Assembly (NCBI RefSeq): GCF_048128805.1
Contig: NC_136004.1
Span: 23,744,284 to 23,808,283 of the forward strand
Reading direction: 5' to 3'
DNA: 64,000 nt
Source: Centroberyx gerrardi
Taxonomy: Eukaryota > Chordata > Actinopteri > Beryciformes > Berycidae
The stretch's first letter is position 1; every line of letters begins with the position of its first letter. The notes beneath the pieces are model-generated. The model was given only the letters and a program-made list of their open reading frames with translations, did not search any database and was not told the DNA's origin. Of this stretch, positions 1 through 11,289 are shown piece by piece. A program made the position numbers and the translations under genes.

Positions 1-545
1 CCTGCGCCAGCTAGCTAGCTAACGTAAGAATGCTAACATAAACGCTAATGCTGGATAAAGAACAGCCAGGTAACGTTAGCTAAAGTGATAGGCCCGTAAA
101 ATACTTAAAACAACGAGGATTTACAAACCTGCATGAAAAGGAATTGTTGTCCCATTTAGGGCGAACCAATTCCCTGACAAAAGGTACCGCTATGTTGAGC
201 GTTGCCTGAAACGCCCTGATGTTATGATGATACAAGCCCCTAACCCTGCTCGTTTTTGGAGCTGTCAGAGGGAGCTGTCAGTGGAGAGGGGAAAACAACG
301 CGAGAATGCGTTTGTAGTTTTGGGGGAACTGGTCGCGCAGAAATGACGTTTGATTGAAAGCCCTTGCGGGACCCAAACATGAATGTATTAAACTACCTTT
401 ATAACCCTCACCAAAATATAAAATGTATAGAGTTTTATATCTACTGGACAGATGTTAATATGCAAGCTCCAAAACAGCGATAGGGTTTTCTCAATGTCTT
501 TTATTGTTTTGATGAAGGACTACATATCCCAGGTTGACATAGACC
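1..545. other. Intergenic sequence upstream of NAA35
   Basis: No open reading frame, RNA gene or recognisable repeat was found here. The sequence is moderately AT-rich. Its right edge leads into the GC-richer stretch that I read as the NAA35 promoter and first exon. Confidence 0.5.
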
Positions 546-547
546 TA

Positions 548-628
548 TGACGTTACATTTGTGCGCCGCCGTCTCTCCAGCCTTCGAGGAGATCTTTATT
601 AGCTACATGGTTAATAAGAAATAACAAG
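548..628 (+). promoter_or_regulatory. naa35: NAA35 promoter edge and non-coding first exon
   Basis: A CRE-like TGACGTTA lies at 548-555, followed by a short GC-rich block. A strong splice donor (AACAAG|GTACGT) follows 628. The next acceptor is at 2592 (CTTTTTCAG), so exon 2 starts at 2593 with 115 nt of 5'UTR before the start codon. The transcription start was not determined; I infer it lies between about 550 and 600. Intron 1 (629-2592) has no coding content and holds one GATA microsatellite. Confidence 0.45.
607..624 (+). other. Possible five-codon upstream ORF in the NAA35 5'UTR
   Basis: An ATG at 607 opens a reading frame of five codons (MVNKK) that ends in TAA at 622-624, just before the exon 1 donor. 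It is a uORF only if transcription starts upstream of 607. The main start at 2708 is downstream, after splicing. Confidence 0.35.
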
Positions 629-1266
629 GTACGTTCTCATTTTCACACAACGAAAATATGACACATTGATAACAACATTCGTATTGTAGATGTTTCATTA
701 ACATCTGGTATTGAACGATCTGTTAAATGGATGATGTTCAGGCTTTGTTCACATGAAACGTCCAATGTGGTCAATAGTAGTTAGCTTGTTAGCATACGAT
801 ATATTTTGACTTTTTTTTTTTTTTTACGAGCTAGAGTTATAGCGTTAACATTAATGTTCTGTTTGTTTGACAATATATTGTGCATGAGTGGTCTGAGTTG
901 CATTCACCTTGCATCTTTGTGTAACTCCTTCTAGTCTGACATAAAACTTTATTTGCATTTTATACCTCATTAAAGTGCTCTTCATAATATATAAAATGGC
1001 TCAAATGTAAATGGAAAAAGTATAACCCATGTTAACTATTGTTACTGCTGTTAGTATGTTCTGAGGAAAAAGTACTGTCTCTCTCAACAAGATGACTCTC
1101 TGAAGGAAATGTAGCAATATGTTCCCTAATTTACATAATTATGACTGTCAATAGCCTACATAAGACTTTGCTGATTGATATGAGTGGATTCATAATGATA
1201 AAAAAAAAAGCACTGCTCCTGACAATGGAAGCACTATGCCTGCTGCCTCTCAGCTCAGTCTGCAAT

Positions 1267-1314
<48 letters not shown>
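1267..1314. repeat. (GATA)12 microsatellite
   Basis: Twelve uninterrupted GATA units lie in NAA35 intron 1. Confidence 0.95.
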
Positions 1315-1315
<1 letters not shown>

Positions 1316-2707
1316 ATGGTGTATCAATATTCTCTGTAAATATGCCTCCAAGCGCAGTTGAACAGGGCTGTAAATCCAGCCAGGAAGGATCGGGATCTGA
1401 TTTTTTCCAGACTACCCACTTAGCCTTCAAAGTAGTGACGGCCCCCTGGTTCACAAGGGCCTGTCTCGTCACAGAGATTTCCAGTGCACTCAGGCCTGCA
1501 ATTTACACCTTTTTAGGCTCTAACTGAAGCCAAGCCGCTTCACAGAGCATGATGGTAATCCTTCACTGTTGTCCTACTTGACCTCATGCTGAACTGCTTC
1601 TTCAGCTGATGAGGAAGTATATAAACACTCATGAATGAGTATACCAACCCCGCACCAGGGCATGCCTAGCTTTTGGAGAAGTAACACTGCCTTTATTGTG
1701 ATGGGAGTTAAAGATTCTGAGAGCGTACAGCAACCTATAGGAGAAATAAATACACATTTGAAAACATGCTAACTGAGTTCATTCAACTCTTAGAAAAAGA
1801 AAATATGCAAAACAGTTTGTATGACAGATTTGGTAATTCATATTTCTGATTTGCTTTGAGATGAAAAGTATTGAGTGGCATTGAAGAGATAATAATGCAG
1901 GGAAGTGTACACGTTTTCGAGCGATATCAATGACTGGGAGAAAGGGTTGATATAGCTGGACTACTCTGTCCTATTTCTGATTATTACAACATCCATGGCT
2001 GCTCAGTGGTTGACATATAGAGATATAGCCTAAACTCAGGCTCTGTTTTGACTGCTATTCACACTGTATGTTCAGAGTTTGATCAGGCAGGAGGATGTTT
2101 GCCAACTAACCTTTGGAATGTCCAGACAGAAGGTGAAGGTCTGTAGTAAATGATTGTTTGAGTGCTACTGTATTTTTCAGTCCTGTATTTATACATTTAT
2201 AGGCTAAAGCCTGCACAGCCAACTGCTCAATACTTTTAACACTGGCAATGTTATGAGACTAGAGGCTCTCCATTAGGTCACACTTCACAGAGAGTCCTTG
2301 GGCTAGAAATATGGAGCAGTTGAATGTGTCTATTTCTGTTTATTGCCTATTTTTATGCCAGTACCAAGTAGAAAGTGACGTGTAAACTATATAGCTGTGT
2401 TTCCAATTGTATCTTAGTGCAAAGATCTTTTTGCCCCGTGGAAATCCAATGGACAAATATGATCATAGTGTATTACGATACTTTTGGGAACCAAGGCCCA
2501 GACTCGGAACCAAATTTAGTGAGGGTGAAGATGCAAAGTGGGTCGCTGCCTTCTGTCTGGTGGATCCGCTCATGACATGATATCTTTTTCAGTCAGCGCA
2601 AGTCCCATACGGAGACAAAATTTATTCAGTTTGGATCCCAAGCTGGAGAGGAGAATATTTGGAAAACTTTGCTCTGTTTCTGTTTGCGTTCGTCTTTAGC
2701 GGTCACC

Positions 2708-2861
2708 ATGGTGATGAAGTCGGCCGTTGAAGACGATGATGCTGGCTGGGGACTGGGCATCCCAGAAAAGATGAAGAATAATGCCAACTGGGTTGATATT
2801 ACACATGACTTCAAGGGGGCATGCAAAGGTACAGACACTGTGTTAGTGATCTTGTGTGTGT

Positions 2862-2914
<53 letters not shown>

Positions 2915-5723
2915 GGAGAGGAGAGGGATAGAGAGAGTGTTTGTGGGAGAGATTGTGCAATTATGAAAGGACTGACTTGTTCCCTCTGTGTTCCTCTGTG
3001 CAGAATTGAACCTTGGGGAGTTGCTTCATGACAAACTGTGAGTATGACAACATATTTCTTGCACACTCACTCTTGATTGAGACATGCTATTTGGAGAGAT
3101 TTTAATGGAATTGCAATGAATTTGCCTTTGACTGCATACACCCTGGCCCTTGGTGAAGGAGCCAAAGCTTACCAAACAGGTTTTACAAGGCAACATTTTA
3201 ATGCAAAAATGCACTTGTCTTATCAGCCTAAATCACAAAGTGGGGCTGTAGATTTGCCCTATTTGCCCAAATGAAATTCTGGTGTTGGGGATGTACACTT
3301 CTCTGGCCACTGGAAGTGACAAATCAAAACTTGAGAGTGAAATTCAAACTGTCTCCTAAACGGCAGCTAGCCAGCGCTCTGTCCAGAGAAATTTGGACTC
3401 ACAAATATTAGATGTTTTGCCTCTCTATTCCATTTGGTATAAAGCATTACAGACCGGGTGGGTTGGTAAACATGAGCATGCTGTTTGCAGTTTACTGACA
3501 TTACTTTACATGATTTTTCATATTGTAGTTCAATTTTGTTAAATAGCTACTGTACCTCTCGCTGCCATTTTGAGACACCAACGTGCGAACTTGCCTAATA
3601 TCAGTTTACCAAAATATCGGGCAGTTATTGGCATGTAATGAAATATAGGATATCAGACAGTCACTGTTGTCCACCGCCAGTATGATGGATGTTCCTTCCT
3701 GACCACATTAGTATGGGTTTCAATGGAGCGTTTTGGTGTCCCATGGTTTCAGAAGCTTTTCCACCTTGACAAGAATTAAATTTGGGGTGAAACACTGAAT
3801 CCTTGTCATTTTTAACATGAACATGTCAAATTTAAAGTGATATCTGCAAAAAATATCAGCTATTGGCAGGTTCAGTCCAAAAATATCAATATTGGTATCG
3901 GCCTTAAAAAAAAAGCATATTCATCAAACCCTTGTAAACACACACACACACACACCTACACACACACACACTCACACTCACACTCACACACACACACACA
4001 CTCTAACTTTTCTATTATGGTGGCAGGTTTGGCCTGTTTGAGGCCATGTCAGCCATTGAGATGATGGATCCTAAGATGGATGCTGGAATGATTGGGAACC
4101 AGGTCAACAGGAAAGTGCTCAACTTTGAGCAAGCTGTCAAGGTACAGTACTGTTGACCACTCACTGCTGTGAGTGGTCAACAGTGAAAATGGGATTTGAA
4201 CGGTTTTCCTGGGCGGGGTCATAAAACTTGGCATATACTGTAAATACCAGTTGTGAAAGGCAGTATTGCTAAATTCAGCTTTTTGCTGTGTTTTGGTAAA
4301 GAATGCTTCCCAGAAGGACTTGAGCAATTTTAAAATGATACTTCCAACTTCCTCTTCTCTGCCAATGTTAAATAAAATCAAGATGGCACGAGGGACAGGA
4401 GTTGGAAACTAGCAATAGCTATAATCTCTGTATGCAGAACATCAGTTGCATCAACTTGTTTGTAACCAGTTGAAGTGGCACTATGTTAATTTGCATTGTC
4501 CCAATCAAATAAACTAAATAAATAAATGATAATGTCACAGTAATCAAGTTTCCTTGACAAGAATGTGGAAATCGGATGTTCACAACACCTGTGCTTGGAA
4601 AATATTTTTTTCTCAACCAGCCAAATGATTTTTTAAAATCTAAATAATAAAAGAAAGCACAATGCATGTAAATTGAACTAATGTTCAGAGTAGATGATTC
4701 CATATCTGTGAATTGATTGTTTATATTGTCAAACTTGGCCTAACCTTGTCATCCTCCACCTGGTTCTCTGCCGTTCATATCCATCTCTCTCTCCCTTCTA
4801 GGACGGTGCCATCAAGGTGAAGGACCTGAGTCTTCCTGAATTGATCGGGATCATAGACACGTGTTTCTGCTGTTTGGTACGTTTCACTTGCTTGACCAGC
4901 TATCCAGCCTATATATCAACAGATTAAAGTTAGGAATCCATCAAAGTGCATCTCTATACGTAGGCAGTATGGGCCCTGAGGTTTGCTCTCTGTCGATGAC
5001 AAGCTCATTTTTTCATAGTAATAAAAATGTGATATTTTACTGATACCCAGAGGGAAATTCCGCTTTCACTTGGCTCAGGGTCAGCTACAGGGGAGCAGGA
5101 CAGCGGTTCCCACCAGTCAAAGAATTTCTGGAATATCATGGAATTCAGAGAAGTGTATTTCAGACAGGGAAAGTCAGGGAATTCTCTTGGGAAGTCATGG
5201 ACCATCAGGGAATCTTAAAAGAGGACCTTAAAGGAGTATATACGAAAATGTATTTTACAGCTTTTTCACACATTCATTGCACTAGATGATGTTTTTTAGC
5301 TGTTTTTACACATTATATGGTCACCTCTCCTCTCCATAGCAAGCCCAACTGCCATGTCTGTTTACACTTTTAGAACTTTTCTGAGCTGAAAAGCAACAAC
5401 AAACCAGGAAATAATAAACATTTTTAGGACATGGAGGCATTTCCACTTAGCCATGGAAAGGAATTTTACATCAGGGCCAGTGCGGGAACCCTGACATTCA
5501 TGTGTGTGTGTGTATGTTTGTGTGTGTGTTCAGATCACATGGCTGGAGGGCCACTCCCTGGCCCAGACAGTCTTCACCTGTCTGTACGTCCACAACCCCG
5601 ACCTGATCGAGGACCCGGCCCTCAAAGCCTTCGCCCTGGGCATCCTCAAGGTGTGTGACATCGCCCGGGAGAAAGTCAACAAGGCCGCTGTGTTCGAGGA
5701 GGTAAGCAGCTTTTACAGTGTGT

Positions 5724-5773
<50 letters not shown>

Positions 5774-7946
5774 CTGTACTACTGCACTTGTGAGGACCAA
5801 TGAAATCTGGACATGATAAGTTGAGCAGTTTTGAAAAGGAAAGAAGAAAAAGAAGTTACACGCCTACAATTAAGCATTTCTATAGAGGAGAGACTTTATT
5901 TTTCAAGTAAATCTTTATGTCTGGATTTTAGTTAATTACCTAGGTTTTATATCCCTTGTATCGCTGTGTTTTTCTGTGTCTTCGGTTAGGCATTTTGCAC
6001 TATCTTTCATTTTCTGAGACATGCAAATTATCCTCTGCAGATTTCCATTTATGCAAACATTTCTTTGAAGAGAGTTGAAATTGTAAGTTGCTGTTGATGA
6101 TTCAATGTTGTGTTTATAGTCTGAGTCATCCGCTGCTTTATATTGTTTTATAGGAGGATTTCCAGGCCATGACCTATGGCTTCAAGATGGCCAACAATGT
6201 TACAGACCTGCGGGTGACAGGTAAAAGCGCTATACCATAATAGTCCAGTGATGCTGCAACTTTATGTATACTGTGGAAAGCTTAAGTCATTACAGATTTG
6301 AACTGTTGGTTAAGGAAGACAAATATAATTGACATTTTCTTTCCTACATTGACATTTTCTTTCCTTCTTTCCTTGACATTTTCTTTCCTTTTGGTATTTG
6401 TGTCCCATGTTTATTGATGCGTGCGTTCGCCCTACCAGGTATGCTGAAAGACGTGGAGGATGAGTTACAGAGGAGAGTTAAGGTAACTGCTCTTGACCGG
6501 TTTTAAGTCTCAGCCTTTGCCATTTTACTGAAATACCGCTGATGCAAATGCTGCTCCTGATTATTACGTTGTTTTGTTGTTTCTCCCTCAGAGCACACGC
6601 AGCCGACAGGGTGAGCAGCGAGACCCAGAGGTCGAGCTGGAGGTAAGTCAGTTCATTCATCCATGTCTTGCAGTTTTTGCTGCATATTTGTTTTTAATTT
6701 GTTGTATGGAAATGCTTCCGGAGCAGCATTTAGACCATCTGAAATCACAGCTCTCTATTGAAACTAATACACAATAAATTACCTTCTCTCTGGCTTTATT
6801 CAGGAAACTGCTATGGGGATGTACTATATCAGTCAGTCTGTCTTGTGACTTTTAGAAATAGCTGGTAATTACTAGAGATCTGCCAGTTTAACTAATCATC
6901 ATCAAAAACATTCTTCTATTTTCATAACAACAAGACTCAGTAATATACAGATAATACAGGAGTGTGTTATTTAGCGTGATTATAGGTATGATGGTGATGC
7001 GTTCAGGTAAAAGGTGTTTGTTCTGACATGGTTGCAAGTTCTCTACAACATAGGATAAGGAACAGGTCAAAGTGAGAAAAATGATTGACAAGGTCTCTGG
7101 TTACCACAACTGTAAAACATGGGCAGGTGTGGTCCACATCTTCATAAAACATTGTTGGCCAATCAGATTGCCTGGCTGGAACTGTCCTTGGTGCTTACCA
7201 ATTCAGCCTACTGCCCCATTTGTTCCTGTCAGTATTGAAATAAATCCCAAGTCTCCCCTCTCAGTCTCTGGCTGTCTTAATCTATACCCCTCCCCTCTCC
7301 TAGCTATCAGACTGTGGGACTGAGACGGCCTTTAGAGACCCAGCTCTGGAATTTCCAGCTGTTTCACTACAATAATAATAATAATGGAAAAAAAAATCCC
7401 AAAATGGACTAATCTCTTTGAGGGTGGCCTAAACAAAAACAAAATACACATTTCTAATTTGGTGTATCTTGTGGAGCTTGAAAAGCTAGCCAGGAAAATT
7501 CTATATTTATTGTATTGCATGTGTGTGTGCTTGTTTAACCTCTCCATATGCTTTATTTTCCCAGCATCAGCAGTGTTTGGCACTTTTCAATAGAATCAAG
7601 TTCACACGCCTTCTATTGACCGCACTGATCGCCTTTACTAAGAAAGAGGTAATATACCTACAAACACACACACTTCATAGACATTGAAGTGTTTTATTTG
7701 TGTTTTTTATTTATTGCTCTTCACTGCTGAGGAGCAATAAATAACAGAATCACATGTACTTACGGACACTGTGTGCATGTGTGTGTATATGTGTGTGTTT
7801 TGTGTTTATGGTTGTATCCCTCTCAGACCAGCTCGGTGGGTGAAGCCCAGAAGCTCATGGCTCAGGCAGCTGACCTCTTATCAGCCATCCATTCCAGTAT
7901 TCAACATGGCATCCAGTCACAAAATGACACCACTAAAGGAGGTAAC

Positions 7947-7981
<35 letters not shown>

Positions 7982-8089
7982 GACACACACACTCACACAT
8001 TTGTCTTTCAGCCATCCAGTCAAGTCAAGCCAAGCACTCAGCTTGCTTGGCATGAATTCATAAAATGACAGCACTAAAGGACCAGCTAT

Positions 8090-8135
<46 letters not shown>

Positions 8136-9821
8136 ACATACCACACATGCTTACAGTTCATCTTGGAAACCAGTCACAACAACACAACCAAAGGACCTGT
8201 CACACACACATATGCAAGTTCTCATATAGTGTACACACTCTTGCCCTCCAGCCCTCCAATAAAGTGGTCGGCATGTCACCTCAAGCAGCTACAGAATGAT
8301 ACCAGTAAAGAAGGAAATGCACACACAAACACACTGAATGTGCTGCCTTTACCGCTGAAACACATTTTCACAAATCCAGAGCTTTTTCTATCTCACTCTG
8401 TTTTCCAAATTTTGGGTGAGACGGCCTCACTGAAGCTAAATTTGTTCCTAACTGTGTACTGTGGACCAGTCCTAACCTGTGTGTTACCTCTGGGTGCTGC
8501 AGACCACCCCATCATGATGGGCTTCGAGCCGCTGGTCAACCAGAGACTGCTGCCCCCCACCTTTCCTCGCTACGCCAAGATCATCAAGAGGGAGGACATG
8601 GTGGCCTATTTCAGCAAGCTCATAGAACGCATCAAGACCGTCTGTGACGTGATCAACACCACCAACCTGCACGGCATTCTGGTAAACACAGACACCCGTA
8701 AACACACACTCGGACACATGAACTCATTCCCCAACCCTTAAGTTAAACCCACTTGCTTCGCTTTTTTTTGATATTCTGTTGATCCCCAAAAGGAGAAAGT
8801 CTGTTCTCTCGCCCCCTACACAAGGAAGTCATGTTAATTTTACCCTAATCCAATCCTAATCCTAAACCAGAACCCCTAACCTTAAATTTGCTGCTCTTGC
8901 TCATGATGTTCAGATTTCTGAGCCCACAAAATGGTAAAACCACACTTCACACAACGAAATGATGAAATGAATTCTTTATCTCTGGATCAATTATAAAATC
9001 AGACAGACATTAACACTCACTCATTATTCCTGGCTGTGAACACTAAAGATGAGGCTATTTTTCAGAATGGTCTTTGCAAATAGAAGAAGACGGAAGCACC
9101 GGTACAGTTGCCAAGAATAGCCAGTGCTGAAGAGTATAGTTTTGTCGGATGGCTTAATTGGAACTGAATCTTAACAAGGTCTTAGACACATACTTTCAAA
9201 AAACAAAATAGGTAACAAAATAAAAAGTGATAGAGACATTGACGTTGATGTGAATATTGTGTTTGTGGCTTTTCCAGGACTTCTTCTGCGAGTTCAGTGA
9301 GCAGTCTCCCTGTGTGCTCTCCAGGTCTCTACTACAGGTGAGCTAAAAATCACTGTTCTGATTGGTGCGTCTGATAAGTCACCGCTTTTATTCCTTCCTC
9401 TAACTGGTCTAGTTATAAGGGTTGCTCCTCTGTCACCTAGAGTGTGCTTACAGTTTTTATAGTTGGCACAAATGCAACAATTTATAAAACTGTTGTAATA
9501 ATATCTACAAATTACTTTCAGATGATGCTACACAATAGGATATTCACTCAAAATCCAGGGTGAAAACTAAATTAATTGTCTCTTTAACTCCAGACAACGT
9601 TCCTGATCGATAATAAGAAAGTGTTTGGGACCCACCTGATGCAGGACATGATCAAAGATGCTCTCAGATACTTCGTCAGTCCGCCTGTCCTCTCGACCAA
9701 GTAAGTCTGCCATATGTTGAACCCTTGAATCATTTAGGACTATTAAAGTAAGTGTTGTTTCATTGCGTTGTTTATGGCTGTGTGTAAGAGAGCTATCTGC
9801 AGCCTTTCTTGATTAGGTATT

Positions 9822-9857
<36 letters not shown>

Positions 9858-11239
9858 CTATGCCTGCGCTTCTCCAGGTGCTGTCTCTTCAACAACCACC
9901 AGGCGAAGGACTACATTGACTCCTTTGTCACACACTGCTCCAGGGTATGTTACCTGACTAACTGCACCTTACAGGTTGCAGATTTATCGTCTGTACGGTC
10001 TGGTTCATCCCAATACTCACTCAGTCGCTCAGTGCGATTTATGGGCTGCTTTCACTACGGCGTCAGTCTGCTTCCCCAGTTGAATTACACTGAATGCTTA
10101 TGAGGAGAGATATAAAACAGATGCTGATGGGAGCTGTGGCATCAAGTGAAATCAAAGGATTGTCATTTTAGGATTCTGCAGTTTTCCAATGTTGGGCGTG
10201 CCATTGAAACTGTGAGCAGAGCTATCAGCGTTTGATAGTGTTGATAGCTTTGACATAAATGTGTGTGTGTGTGTGTCTGTCTGTTATTTCTCCCCACAGC
10301 CGTTCTGCAGTCTGATCCAGATCCACGGACACAACCGAGCTCGGCAGAGAGACAAGCTGGGACACATTCTTGAAGAGTTTGCCACGCTGCAGGATGAGGT
10401 GCGCCTCAGCATTTTCCTCTGCTGCCACCTCTTGTCCATCTCTCTTTCTTTCCTCTCTTTTTCCAGTCAAAATCTGTCAGAATTTATGATTGAGGATCCT
10501 GTGAAATGAGGTGTGTAGTGTACATATGCATGTGTGCGTGAGCTTGCACTTGGCTTTGTGTGAGACGGTGGACATGCACGTGTTAAAGGTAAAGTAAGAT
10601 AGAGATTCAGATGGGAGCATTTTAGTTATGCTCCCCTATATTTCCATTAACCCATAACACCTTATCTCCTTGTTATGGGTTTACTCTTATCCATCCTGTA
10701 GGCGTTCACAGTGGATGAGACTTTGTAAATGCTTCTGATGAAGCTGAGAGAAAAATTGGGTCAGTTTAGAATCAGATTACATATTTTCAGCAGCGTGGAA
10801 TATATGGTTTTTAGGTCATATAAGCACTAGTTTGTTTAGGACAAACTATAGAACAAGACACGCAAACCTCATATTGTTTTTCGACTAATCAATAAACAAG
10901 CTACGTACTGTCTCTGTGTGTTTGGCCCTGCAGGCAGAGAAGGTGGATGCGGCGCTGCACAGCTTGCTGATGAAGCTGGAGCCTCAGAGACAGCATCTGG
11001 CCTGTCTGGGCACCTGGATCCTCTACCACAACCTGAGGATCATGATCCAGTACCTGCTGAGTGGCTTTGAACTGGAGCTGTACAGCATGCACGAGTACTA
11101 CTACATCTACTGGTAAGAGCGCACACTCAAGTCTCTCACTGGTTGGCACATAATCAGAATTACGGTCCAGTGCCTCCTTAGTGGAACTGAACTAGTACTG
11201 TCATGATGCAATACCTACTCAGCATGTTTGATTTTTGTG

Positions 11240-11289
<50 letters not shown>

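Noticed and set aside
2626..3066. 146-codon minus-strand frame with poly-His-Thr
   Set aside because: It is antisense to NAA35 exons 2-3 and the (TG)n tract; the His-Thr run is the microsatellite.
8163..8741. 192-codon plus-strand frame
   Set aside because: It is NAA35 exon 12 read through from and into intron sequence, not a separate gene.
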